Assembly: GCA_003013855.2 (NCBI GenBank)
Contig: PVNU02000127.1
Span: 1,612,001-1,676,000 of the forward strand
DNA from: Liriodendron chinense
Lineage: Eukaryota; Streptophyta; Magnoliopsida; Magnoliales; Magnoliaceae
DNA: 64,000 nt
Direction: 5' to 3'
The notes under the pieces were generated by a model. It had not been told where the DNA came from and searched no databases. It worked only from the letters and a program-made list of their open reading frames with translations. Made by a program: the position numbers and the translations under genes. Positions 13,840 to 27,503 of this stretch are shown here, piece after piece (the first letter of the stretch is position 1; each line of letters begins with the position of its first letter).

Positions 13840-16800
13840 GCATTAAAACCTAGGAAGGAGGGAGAAATTTGAATTTGAAAAGGAGGGAAATGGTTTAAAT
13901 TTTAAATTTTTGGAAGAGGTACCAGGCCGGGCCGAGCAGATGGGTTTTGGACTACTAAGTCCAAGCCCGGTGCCCGCTTGAAAAATGGGCTCAAACCTTA
14001 AGCCCAAACTCAGCCCGATGCAGGCCAGGCCCGAAAGCTCGTCGGGCCAACCCAACCCATTAACATCCCTAGACACAGGCAAATACATTAGTCAAGTAAG
14101 GTACACTATCACCCCCTAACATCTGAGCTTTCGCTAGCTCAAGATATGGCCATAAGGTAGCAAAAAATAAGGCCACACCAAGCTCCTATCTATATTGTCT
14201 CTACTCAACGATATCACTAGTATACGAATGTTGCATAATCTTATCATCGAACAACCCTTTGAAATTGGCACAGTGCTCATGGAGATTATGACCGTCTCAT
14301 TGTACAAATTTCCTAAAAAATGTCATAGAGTCTATGAATGTTCTTCTCAATTGAGTATATTTGCAAAAGATTCTCCCATACTTCTTTAGCAGTCTAATAG
14401 TACATCACAGTGGTATACACAGTCTCATCCATACTCCCATACAACCAATTCATGACTTGTGCATCATCTTCACTCCACTGAAGACGTGACACGGAATCCT
14501 CATGACTATCATCGATCAAGTGTTTAAGCTTCCTCTTGGATTTCAAGAAGAGCATGACTGTCACGCCCACAGTAGAAAATTTGGCACCCCTTTCAATTTA
14601 ATAGAGGTTATTTGTTGAAACTCATCCTTCAAATCACTTTTCAAATCAACGCTTGTGTTGGCCATAGCGTCCTTCTACATCTAGACGAAGCTGAAGCGCT
14701 ATGAGGAGACGATAGGTGAATGGACAAACGGATAATCTCTAATGTTAGGGTTTTTTCTTTTCAAATAGAGTGTTGAATCTAAAAAGGGTCGATTAAAATC
14801 AATGGAGGTTGGGCCAGAGAAATGGGGAGATGTTCAGATCTAGAGGTCGCGATTGAGTTGGAGCAATGCCAGATGCTGGGTAGGGATGGTGGTGTCACCG
14901 CATACCATTACGGGAGCGGCAGCAAGGCTGAGGACAAAGGGGATGCCGATATATGCATGTTTGTTTGCAGTAGGGTGGGAAGCAGTGGTTGTGGCCGCTG
15001 TTTGAGATGGCAGGTGGCAAGCGTAAGCAGACGCTATTGACGATGGTGATGGCAGTGGCTGGTGCATGTCAGCGAAGGGTTTTAATGGGGGTGGGTGGTG
15101 CAATTGGTAAAATACCTAGGGTTGGGGAATAAGATGGTCAAGTGGACCGACGATGGGTTTTAATGGCAATGGGTGGTTGCGGGCGAGAGGCAGGGGCTTC
15201 GGGAAGTGATGGGGCGGCAACGGCAGATGGTTGCAAATGCAGTAGCGGCGGTAGATGGTGGTGCGCAAGAGAGTTTGCAAATGAGGCTATGATGTTGCCG
15301 TTGTAACAGAGGGCTCCAGCACAGCTAGTAAGGTCTAATGCACGGTGGCGACGCTAGTATGCCGGACCGAGGAGAAGGGAAGAAGAATGGAGGCTAGGGT
15401 TTTGCATACTCTAGCTCTGATACCATGTAGAATCCCATAATTAGATACTAATAGAGGTTAGGGCTCCTCCACACCCCTCTCTCTAATAAGAGAACATACA
15501 ATAGTCCATAGGACCACCCAAAATACAATGTTTCCCACTTCAACAACTACGTAATAACATGTTCTTTGGAAAGGTATTCCTCGTGAGTACTAGAATTCGG
15601 TTTACTCTCTCTCTCTCTCTAACAAAAGTGATTGGAGTTTCATTGGTCCCGAATTAGGTGGTCCCTCTCTCTCAGCAACATCATGCCTTTTGTTCTCTAC
15701 AGATCTCCAGATCAGTACCTTCGCCGCAACATCATGCCTTATATTCCCTATAGATCTCCAGATCAGCACCTTCAAGGTAAGAAAAATCTGGCTATTCAAT
15801 GTTCCATTATTTCTTCCTGAATTAATTTCTGCTTCTAAGATCTGCAGAACAACTTCTGCTTGTTTACAAGGCTTCATGTAGCTGTGGCTAGATGACTGTA
15901 AGGACCATTTTTTCAAGGAGTGTCCATGGGCCATGGTCTAAGATATAGTTGCATGAAGCAGGAAGCGAGGCGCCAACAAATTCGGGGGTGGGAGCGGAGA
16001 GGCATCTGTTTGAAAATGTTTTCTAGTAGGGAAGTGCAATCTGAAGCAGAAGCAATCCATAGAAGGATTGTGTCCAGGAGTCACACTTAATGGATCATCT
16101 CGACCATGAATTGGTAGCATTGAAACAAGCAGCTGAAGACAAAACTATCTAATGGACCACATTCAGCAAGAGAAGCCAGTTGTCAGGAACATTGATTCAA
16201 GGACACTTTCAGACCATAGCCCATCTGAGGTAACTCCTGGAAGCTAGATAATCCAATACACAAGCCGCTTGTCTACATGCTTACCAAATTTTGCAACATC
16301 TGCTCCTTTTGGTCCACGAGGATCCTCTAATACGAAAAAATAAAAAAATAAAAAAAAATAAAAAATAAAAAAATCATGCTTATCCACCCCTCATGTCTTG
16401 ATAATCCAGATAGTTGTCTTTTAGACCCGCCCCATGGATGAACCATGCCAATCAACTTTCCCACATGGAAACATCCTAGCCACAAATCATGGGCCTTCTT
16501 CTCCTCTGAATTTATATAACATGGCTGCATTGTTCTTCTCTACAGTTCATTTTCAAACCTCAGAAGTCAAAGATTAGGATTCTTTTGGAGATTTTTCAAC
16601 ATGGTCCAGACAATGATTGCAGGAAAAAATGCAAATGTGCAACATACATACGGAAAAGAGGGACTCATGGTATTGGAATTATGAAAATAGAGGTTTATTC
16701 TTGATCAACTTCTTCTCCCAGGTGTTGAGAAGGGAAGGATGAAATCCCATGAATCTGGAAGCTCAAGTTTGGTGTTTTCCAGCTCCTCCAAATATGGTGA

Positions 16801-19800
16801 TGTTAGGATGGTTAGCAGAAAAAGGAAAAAAAATGCTCACTTGATCAGCTTTAAAAAAGCAAGATGGTTATTACAAATATATGTATAATGTGCATGAGGA
16901 ACAAGGAGTCAATTAGACATCGATTCATTCACTATGATGTGATGGTTCTTGCATGGAAGAGGATAGCTTCCGATAAAAAATTAAAGTACAGCACTATGGA
17001 CTATGGAGGATTGCTTCTATGGCGGCTATTTAGGCTCTATGGAAGGAGCAAAAACATAGAACCAATCGGAAGCATGGATGATTTTCCATAGACTCAAGGA
17101 GCATATCCTAGAATGGCTGGGAGTCAGGGTTTTCATTATTTAAGGGTTGTAATGCCTTTTAATAGCTTTGAATGGTTAAGAAGATCCTAATGGATCCTCT
17201 AATATCAGTGATGCACATAGCTTGTATCTAGTTGGACACGCATGCTAGCGCAAGCGCGCGCACACACACAGAGGTAATGCAGAAATTGAACATACCTTCA
17301 AGGATGATTACCATGCAAATGACAAAGTACTACACACACGGTAACCAAAATGCTAGTCTAAAAAGAATTACTCGAGAATTGAATCCCTTGGGCATTTTAT
17401 TAATCCTTGTTGGTAGGGTGCACAATTCATAGCAAGGGGATATCATCAAGAATTTTGGATTGGTTATAAAGAGGCCATCACTCTTGACAAACAACATGCG
17501 GATGTTTGATTGATACTCTCCAGTAAACAAACTTCAATTTGATGCAATAAATGGTTTCCTCCACGGGAACATGAGAAGCATGTGTGGTTCTCTCTCATGG
17601 ATTCTCACTTCAGAAAGAAAGAGCCTCGCTTGTCAAGTTGCCAACTTAATAAAGCTATGTCGATGCATAGTTTCAACAAGAACCAAGAGCTTCTTCTTTT
17701 TTTTCTTTTTCTTTTTTGCATCTTGAGGCTATGGATGCAAAGGGACTCAAAGCCCAGCACTAATGTAGCAACGTTAAGTGGAATCAACTGGTATTGCTCT
17801 TGTTCTCAAGGTGTTCCATAACGGTAACGGTGGCCGTAACGGCCACCGTTGTTACCGTAACGATACGGGCCGTAACGGCCGTTACAGACCCCATATCGGC
17901 CGTTACGGCCCTTTTTTATTTTCTGAAAAAAACTGTTACAGGACTGTTACAGGCTGTTATGGGGCCGTTACGGCCTGTTTTGTCTGTAACAGCCGTTTGG
18001 ACCCCGTAACGCATAACGGTTATGACCGTTATCGTTACGGCCGTTACGTAACCAATTTTGAATACATTGCTTGTTCTAGTCTACGCAGATAACATCTTTC
18101 ATTGGTGCAACTTGTGAATGATGAAGGGATTTCAAATCATACAGGTTCCTTGAAAAGTTTGAAATGAAGTTAATAGAGATTTGAAAATATTAGCTAAATT
18201 CTGACGAATTTGCTTAGTAAAAGAAACAAATTGTTGTGTTAGAGGAAATTTTCCATTTTCTTGGATAATGTAAATTGTCAGCTGCAAATTAGCAAACATT
18301 TTTCTTTTTTTCCCCCCTATAACAAAATCATTTCAACAAGTTGAAGAGGTCCTCTTTAAGATCTACCACGTATGAGAGACTAGTAGTTCCTGTATTTCCA
18401 TCATGATCAGGGTTTTACCTCACCATCATTAGGCCAAACAATGCTTTCAAAAAAGATATTCTAATGTCCTGTGACAGCCTTGTAGTTTAAGAATGCTTTT
18501 GTACAAGGTATTCAATAATGGTAACGTAGGCCGTAACAGCCCTTGTGGCTGTTAAAATACGGACCGTAACAGTCAAAAATATTTGAAGGAAAAAAACGTA
18601 TCAGACCTGTATCGGCCTATTATGGCAGTATCGCCATCTACAGGCCTGTTACAGCCGTTAAACTCCTGTTATGGGCCTTTTATTTCAAATCACATGCTAT
18701 GTCCCCGTATCGCGTAATAGGCACCACCTTTACCATTACGTAATGGCTGTTAATCCAATTTTGAGGCAATTCTCTTCATGTCAAAAACATAATATAATCA
18801 ATAACTGATGACCACTAACGTTGAATGGGCTAGCTGTCCTGAATTTGGATGATAGGAACCAACTAAGGGGTGCTATACTTATTAAAAATAACTTTCTTCC
18901 TCGGAAAAGGCAATATGTTGTTGAGGCAGATAAATGATAGCAACAGCAACTTGGGCACCTTAAAAAGCATACTTGCTGTTAATCCCGTCTTTTTCATGCG
19001 GGAACATAGCGTGCATATGTATGGATAAGGGAATGTTCACTTCATTGGGAACAACCATAAGAATGAAAATTTATTATTCCCTAACTCCAAAGCAAAGATG
19101 TGTCAACCAACATCTTCAAAGAGACAAGAAGAAATGAATTGGATTCAACTGGCAACATCACTTCCAATCTTCTGCCTTAGGGACTGCGTAGGAAGGGTCG
19201 TAAGTGTTGTGGAATTTTTATCTTATGTAAACAGTGTCCAGACATTAACATCAATGTAGCAGTCATTTATGTTATTACTATTTTTATGTCATTTTTACTT
19301 CCCATCAGCTGTTAGAAAGGGAAAAAAACAAAAATGAATGAATGAATGAAGCAAAGTTTTTGCTTCTCTGAGAACATTTTGACAATTGTTGAATTTGAGA
19401 GTTGGAGAACTCGTAGCACTTGCAAATCGGAAGGAAAAAAAAATTTGTATACAACACTACCTGCAATATGAACTTGCATGATACTTATGGATGTTCATAC
19501 TGGTTCAGGTACGAGTAGTGCAGCATGTGATCCTTAATCAATCTTGTGAAACTCAATCCCTTAAATTGATTTTAGACCAAGAGTTGTACTTACAAAATCA
19601 TCCTTCCCGCTGGGTTTAGCTGCCCAAAGGCGGAGATTTATTGTATTTCTTGTCCCATAACCTGGTATTGGGTTGTCATATGCAACAGCCTCAACCTAGA
19701 AAAAAAAAATTGGGAGAATCAACACACTGCAAACAAAAATCAATCAATAAAGCAAAGCCATAGGAAACCTAACAAGACAAATATTTGTGGAACAAAGCAA

Positions 19801-22800
19801 CTGAATTTGAGGAAATGAAATTCCTGCAGTAGTACCGTTTCTCCAGGGACCCAGACTTTACATATTTCTCCATTCCAAAGCTTCTCTTCAACAGTCCCAT
19901 AGAACTATGCATTCAGAAGAACACAGTGGAAGAAAAACAAAATTTTTAATCAATATAACAGGATAAAGTGGATATGTCAAATTAGTAACGGATAAATTAA
20001 AATTTTCCAGAAATAAAATATGGGTACGTTTTACTTGCACACCTTCACTTCGTATGAGACATGTACACGCTCTATCTCCCAAGGATTTCCAAAATTCAGC
20101 CAATAGTCTGGTTGTTCGTGCTGAAACCCATCCAGGATAACCTGGCGGAACAACCCATACTGGTAGCGTAACCCATAACTGCAAAGAAAGAATGCTATCT
20201 GATTCATTTTCAACAGTTTCTAGGCCCCTATCTACAAATTATTAGTTGTCAAATCTAGATGCATGATAGCTTCAAGAGTCGCATCGCCCTTTCTAGAGGG
20301 AAGACCATCGATAGAGTCCTGCTCATGGGGGTTTGGTATGGAAACCCACACCAAAAGTAAAGATAAGTTCAAGAGTCTAAAACATACAAGTCGGAGTATA
20401 GAACCATATGATAAGAAAGAAAAAAAAATACCAACAATTCTGTACCTTGAAGGCAGCAACAAGGAATCTTCAAATTAGTCAAAGGTCTCTTATAACAACA
20501 TCAATTTCCCTTTCAACATAAAAAGTGTAATGAGACTAACAAGATTCATACCCCCAAGCAGGAAAGTCCAATGTTGCCAAGGAATCCATCTGACATGCAG
20601 AAAGACGAGCCAGGCCACCATTGCCAAGGGCAGCATCCCCTTCCTTCAAGCACCACATTGAAAAAATTGAAGTCACAGAAAATGCATGGTAGACAAAGTT
20701 GTTCTATTTGTGTGGCTGTTTTGGGCTTTATATTCTTTTCCCACTTTGTGGGCTTCTTCAATAAAATTGTTATCTCTCAAAAAAAAAAAAAAAGACGAAG
20801 TTGTTCTATAGCTCAAGCTTTGGAATATAGACCACAATATGGCTAGAACAGGACATTTACTGAGTCCAAATAATAAAGATGGAATAGTTCTAACCTGCTC
20901 AGCCAACACTTCAAACTCAAAGCCAAGTTGATTTAAGGCATCAGCATACTGGTCTCTTATGCCTAAATTTATAACACTATTTGATAACGACCGACCTGAA
21001 TGCCAAGCAGCAAGAATTTGGGAGATATCAGAATTGATGACAGGAAGACAGCAACAAATTCTTATAATGCACCCCCACAAAATCAACAAGTTTGAAAAAC
21101 ACATTTCAACCACCGATGCACAAAAAATTTTAAAATAGTACTAATAATTAAAAATAAAAAAATAGCAACATGAAATTCAGTTGGCAACTTCTTCTTCTTC
21201 TTCTTCTTCTTTGAAAGATATTGAGTTGGCAACCATTGAACAAAACATCAACATAGAAGTGTCATGTGCAACACTAAGGAATTGAGAACATGAAAAACTG
21301 AACTTAGGTGTAAGAAGGAAAGGGCATATGTAGACACCTCATAAGCCCAACCCAAGTGACTAAAAATCCTAGTTTAAATTGATGCATTGTCCATAGGCCT
21401 TGAACAACCTGTGGGGATGCTAGCATCTCAAACATGCCTAGACTAGTAGTCTTCTCTGAACTCTCTATTCCCGTATCCTAGAGCATGGAAGAAACTCATG
21501 CCCCCTAAATCCTTTTTTACTTCATTCTTTTTCTGATGTTTCTTTTTTCATCGTCATCATAGTCATCATCTAGGCCTCATCCCAATTAATTGGGGTTGGC
21601 TACATGAATCCTATTCTCCCATTCCACTCTATCAAGATTCAATGGCCATACTTTCAATTAGACCATAAATCAGTCTTTTCTTACTACCACAATCCACGTC
21701 CTTTTGGGCCTTGCCCTCCTAGAGTCTTTTTTTCCATTACTTCTTATTTAATTTTCTTCAGGTTGCACATAAAGATCTTACACATCCAAGTTGTGTATAA
21801 GACTTAAGCTAGAGAGGACTTTTTGTTCACATTCCTAGACCTATGATTTCTTGTCATTTCAATGCCCACAAGAAGACCTACGTCACTCCTGGGCATGTTT
21901 GGATAGCACCAATTCCATGGAAAACAATAGAAATTGAAAAAAAAAAAAAAAAAATTCCATTGATGTGCCAGTTTGAGATGCTTGGATAGCAAAGAAAAGG
22001 GAGGAACCTACAAATCGCATTTGTTTTTTTGGCTTCAGCCTTTAGTTATAATATTATCATTGTTTCAAAAAAAGAAAAGAAAAGGGAGGAATCTACAAAG
22101 CAATAATTGCACTTTTCCATAGTTTGGATTCTTTGGCACAAAACTACGTGACCATTATTCACAAACATGAGATATCCACTTGCTATTCAAACAAGACCAT
22201 AAAAATGAAATCCGTGCTTCAATAGTGCTATGGAAATAATCATTGCCTAATCATTACCTTTTCTTTTCTTTTCCCTTCGAATACATTTCTCCAAACATGG
22301 CCCAAGCTGTACCTATAGTTAGTCTCAACCTTGAATCTACGTACCCCTAACCACCCACAACTGTCATGTTACTCTTATTTACAGCAAACACTTGGATTTG
22401 TGACAATTGACAGTCATTCGTGATTCCTCGGATTTGAAGCAACCCTCTTTGCAAAAACCCAACCACTTCCATTTCCATTTCTCAAGGTGTGACAATTAGA
22501 ACTGCTAAATCTAGCCAAATCCAATCTAGACCAAATACCTAGCAATCCATCTCATCCCCCATAAACTGCAGTTATAGATCCCATATCAAGTCCTCCATTA
22601 ACACGATCTATCACTGAAAGATTAGAGGCACCAATGTATCAGCCAATATTATGAATATCACACCTTGGCGATTCACCAGCAGATGATGCAGGACTTTTGG
22701 ATATCGACGATATCATTGCAATGAATCATAATGTATCGCATTTTATAGCAATGTATCGCATTATATCGATGATGTATCGACGATAGTATCGTTGGTGTTG

Positions 22801-25800
22801 ATGATGTATTGACAACAACACTTATGTTTTCCAAAAAAAATCAAAAAAATCAAAGGAAAAAAACTTACAAAGTCCCTTTTTTTTGTCGAATCTTCCATTG
22901 GTAATCCATTTATTAAATTTATAAATGATATTAATTGATTTTGAATATAGTTGAATCACTTCTGTCAGACGGTGCATACTGCATAGTTTAGGACCTTATA
23001 TGAAGGAAAGTTATTATGTAAACTAGTTTTTTTACGATCTTTTAATTTCTAAGTGTGTGATGATGTCTTTTTTAACATCCCCTAAAGTTTTCATTGAAAA
23101 TTTTGACCAATTTCCCAATGTTTCCAAAAACAATGAAACATTACACAATACATCCAATATTTCCCATGTGATAACCAATATGTTTCTATATCCCAAGGGT
23201 GAGATACATCCGTCGATACCTATATTCGAAAACATTGGCTCAATCCAACAATGGGAGATTTTAATGTCACTACTGCAGCTCTCACCCACAACTGTACACA
23301 ACCTACTGCCCTTGAATATGACTCAAGCAGCTCTCGTCTGCTCAAGTTTTCTGATAACCACCTCGACATTCTATCCCAAACCACTAGAATCCTCTAGCTC
23401 GAGTGCCACATTCTCAACCAGCAAAGTCACATCAATCACTAAGGTTGCTCTGTATTGCCACAACCCCCCTTTTCCTACATTAGTTCCTCTTGTTAACTAC
23501 CTCCTTCCAATTACGTTAAAAAAAAAAAAAAAAGATTGAGCCTGAGAACAATTTTAAAGGCACAACATCCAACTGCGGTTCCACACATGGAGCTTATTAT
23601 ATTCCATCTCATGCCACAAATTTAGGGGTGGCATACAGGATTCAACGGAACCAGATCTCACATTCTCCATTGATGATTTCCACTCATGCAGAAACAATGG
23701 AATATAGCATTATCACACAACCTTCAAAGGAGCCTGTTTATAGAAAAGGGAAACTGCTGATTAGTACTTCATTGTATGAATAGTTGATCATGTATTTAAC
23801 TTCTAGTTGGGAAAAGTATTCATCCTGATGAGGTAAAAGCCAGTTACATTGTTACAAAGTTAAACTTTTGTTATTGATAAAAAAATAAAAAAAAGGTACA
23901 AAGTTCATTAGATACTAGTACTGAACAAACAATAAACCCTAACAAGTCATAAAGTTAGATGATACCCATAAGGAACTCCAGAGACAGGAAGTACAAGCGC
24001 TTTGGGTCTTTCCTGTTAAAGTATTGGTGTGTGTCATGCCAACGCTCAATCAGGCGGTCTCTTACACTATGTGACAATGCCTACAGATATATCATTGAAC
24101 AAAATGAGAATTTCAAGCCATGAAAAATTACAAGAAGACACAAAGTGCTATGAAAAGCTATCAGCACATTCAATCATACTCATGGAAGTTATCTTCCTGC
24201 CCGAAAAAGGTCACATTCACCATCATACCAAAAGAAGAAGAAAAAACAGATACTTGACATCGCATAGAAAAAATCAACATATGATACTTCCTAGTTATTG
24301 TAGTGCATATTTTTCTAAATTTGGAAAATGGTTGACTTGAAACCTAAGAAATGCCACACTAGATGTTCACAAAAACCAAAAAAGCAAAGGATGTTATTGA
24401 AAATCCAAATGCTATTTCGATGTATCTAGGGCTGTCAATGGGCCAGGCCGGGCCTGGGGTAGGTCTCAGCCTGGATTTTGAAGTATTTCGGGCCGTCGGC
24501 CTGGCCCTATTCAAAATCCCAATTTTCGTCATACACCCCCTGTATCACAAAACATCTCCATGTCATGCAAGAATAGTCATCAATGGATGTAAGAAAATAC
24601 TTGAAATTATTTAAACTAGGAATCCAAATAGGACCACACACATCCAAATATACTAATGCAAAAGTAGTAGAATTCCAATTATCAAGTCTAGACAAAAAGA
24701 TCGATCTACAGTGTCTGGCTAATTGACATGCCTCACACTTCATTGATGAAATGGAAAACACAAAGGAACTAAACTCTTAAGAGACTCCAAGGATGTATGA
24801 CCTAACCAGGCATGCCACTATAACCAGATGATGTTTGAATTGAGTGTGGCTCCAATGATTTTTGGATCAAATTATATAAACCACACAGTTCTCGCCCCCA
24901 CCAATCATCGCCTTGGTCTTGAGGTCCTAAAACACACAATGAGAGGGGCAAAAGGTTATGGAACAATTTTTTGTTATTTGACTTTCAGATAAGAGATTAA
25001 GGGAAATTTTAGGAACATACAGAACAGAAGGGAATGTAATATGTGAGCTTGGGGAAGCAACTCCCTCATTATAGACTTTAGATAAAGATCCATTGGCAAG
25101 CAAGGAACTAAGGTGTCTAGGAAGGAAAGTAATGAGAACCTTCTTGTCATGTGATCAGTAGCCCCGAAATCAAGCACCCAGGGTGATAAACCAAAGGGTG
25201 CTATAAGGGCATTACTTCAGTTGGCTAGAGATGTCGAGGAAATGGAAGGGGATCAGTCATCATAATCTTCCCAAGAAACCTCTCGTAGTCGGATCATGAG
25301 CTTGGAATCATCATGACGGAGTCACTAAAGATGGAGAAACTGCCACTAGAAGGACCATCATTAGTGTATAGTGCAGGGCTTGCTTGGTGAGGTTGAGATA
25401 CCCCAACCTTGTGGAGAAGGTCCCAATACTTATCAACTGTATGGTTCATCTTCTTGCAGCATATGCAAAAACGCTGGCTAGTCGACTGCCTAGTCGAATC
25501 TCCAAAGAAACCATGACCTCGTCCTTTCCCTCTTGAACAATCACCACAGTCGCCGCCACACCATCAACCACCTCTTTATCCTCCAATGGTGGTGATTAAG
25601 GCTGCATTTTCACTCAATGGAGGTGGCGTTGATGAGGACGAAGGTTCCCAAGAAATGGAGTACCCAAGCAAAGACATTAGACAAGAGGGGTACACACTAA
25701 CTCCACAAGCGTTGGGCCTTAACCAACTCCAAGTACAAGCGGACTATAGTAAGGAAAAGAGCAACGCCAATTTCCTACCATTAGCAGCTTAGTGTTGTTG

Positions 25801-27335
25801 CTGAGCAATGTCTTGAGTGAAGGGATGGTGTAATTTCCACTCATCAAGCAATCCTCGGAATTGGTCACAAAGCTCGTGTAGGTTGACCATCTATCTCATA
25901 GTTTGAAATTCTCTTAATTTGTCATATAGTCGTTGAATGTTCTTTTCATTCAAATACAATTGTTGGGGAGTATCCAATAACTCCTTAGCAGTTTCGCATG
26001 ACATTGTGGTACACGTTCTCCTCCATGTTATGGAACAATCAGCTCATGATCGGCAATCACCTTCCTTCCATAGCGAGTATGTAGATCATCGTCCGTGAGC
26101 CCGACATTTGTCAGATGCTTTAGTTTTATTTTGGATTGGAGGAAAAAAAAATTACAGGGTGGACCTAGGGCAAATAGTTCTCAACACCTCTCAATTTGAC
26201 GGAGGCTATCTGTTGTTTGTCGACCTTGATTCTAGTTTTGAATCGACCACCATCAACCATGATGAAAAACAATCCATCAATAAATAAATAAATATATATA
26301 GTAGCTCTCAAGTCCAACCAGTTGGACTATAAATTACAGTCCACCCAACAGATAACTTCCAACCTGTGATGTGTGTGTAACATCCAACCCATTTAATAGC
26401 TTGGCCCTATCATGAGGATCCCCTTCAACAAAAATCAGCCACATCCACTTTTCAAGTGGACCACAGTTGTAATTTGCTATTCATCAATGGCTAGAAATTG
26501 TTTCCTATGTGTTTTTTTTTTCTTTGTTTACGTGCACTCACACCCCCACACACACCCACGCACTCACACCATAGTGAGATTTCACCACAATCGGTACTCG
26601 AACCCATGACCTCGTGTTGAAACTCTTGTGAGTCTACCACTGAGGCATGAGTACGGACCCCAATTGTTTCCTATGTTGTGGTCCACCCAATGAGCAGGAT
26701 AGCTGATTTTTTAATTAGTTGATCCTCATGGTTGGCCAACTTATTTGAGGGGTTGGATGTCACATGCTATTAACTGGTTGGACTTGAGAGTTACATATAG
26801 GGAAAAGTTACCACACTCGACCTCATGGGAAGTTCCCATGAGGTCGAGCTGTGTGGGCCCCACTGTGATGTGTGATAGGCATCCACACCATCAGCCAGAT
26901 ACACCATTCCATGGTGGCACATGGGCCTAAAACTCAGGACAATCCATGACTTGGGTGGGCCACACCATAGACAACAGTTAAGAGTGGGTATCCACCCATT
27001 GAAACCTTTATGATCGTTTATAGGATCGGCTGAGATGTGATTGAGAAATCCAACCCATCCATTGTGCGTGTCTCACTTAAACTAGAGGTCACACCAAGTT
27101 TCAACCGTATCCAAAACTCAGGTGGGCCCCAACAAGTGCTTTTAGATGTAGGCATGATTTTACGCTCTTTCAGTTGGTATGGCCCACTTTAGTTCCGGAT
27201 ATAGCTGATTTTTGGGATAACACATAACCAACAGGGGACCCACCAAATGCATGGTGTGGATGCCCATCACATATCACAGTGGGGCCCACGCAGCTCAACC
27301 TCATGGGAACTTCCCATGAGGTCGAGCACCTTTTT

Positions 27336-27395
<60 letters not shown>

Positions 27396-27455
27396 CCCAC
27401 AACCCACACAGCTCGACCTCATGGCAACTTCCCATGAGGTCGAGCACCTTTTCCT

Positions 27456-27503
<48 letters not shown>

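Larger units (their letters stand above)
8636..15545 (-). mobile_element. Full-length, inactivated Ty1/copia retrotransposon in phosphorylase intron 7
   Basis: It is oriented like the host gene. Order on the minus strand: 5' LTR 15545-15426, tRNA primer site TGGTATCAGAGC (15425-15414), gag, zinc knuckle, protease, integrase, reverse transcriptase, RNase H, purine tract (about 8999-8991), 3' LTR from 8990. Several stops and frameshifts break gag-pol. Two hAT-like elements (13171-14071 and 9701-10404) inserted later. The LTRs are unequal (120 bp versus up to 355 bp). Either the 5' LTR lost about 200 bp, or the 3' LTR ends near 8836, where CTAC flanks both sides. Most likely a deletion at a TCTA repeat. 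Confidence 0.88.
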
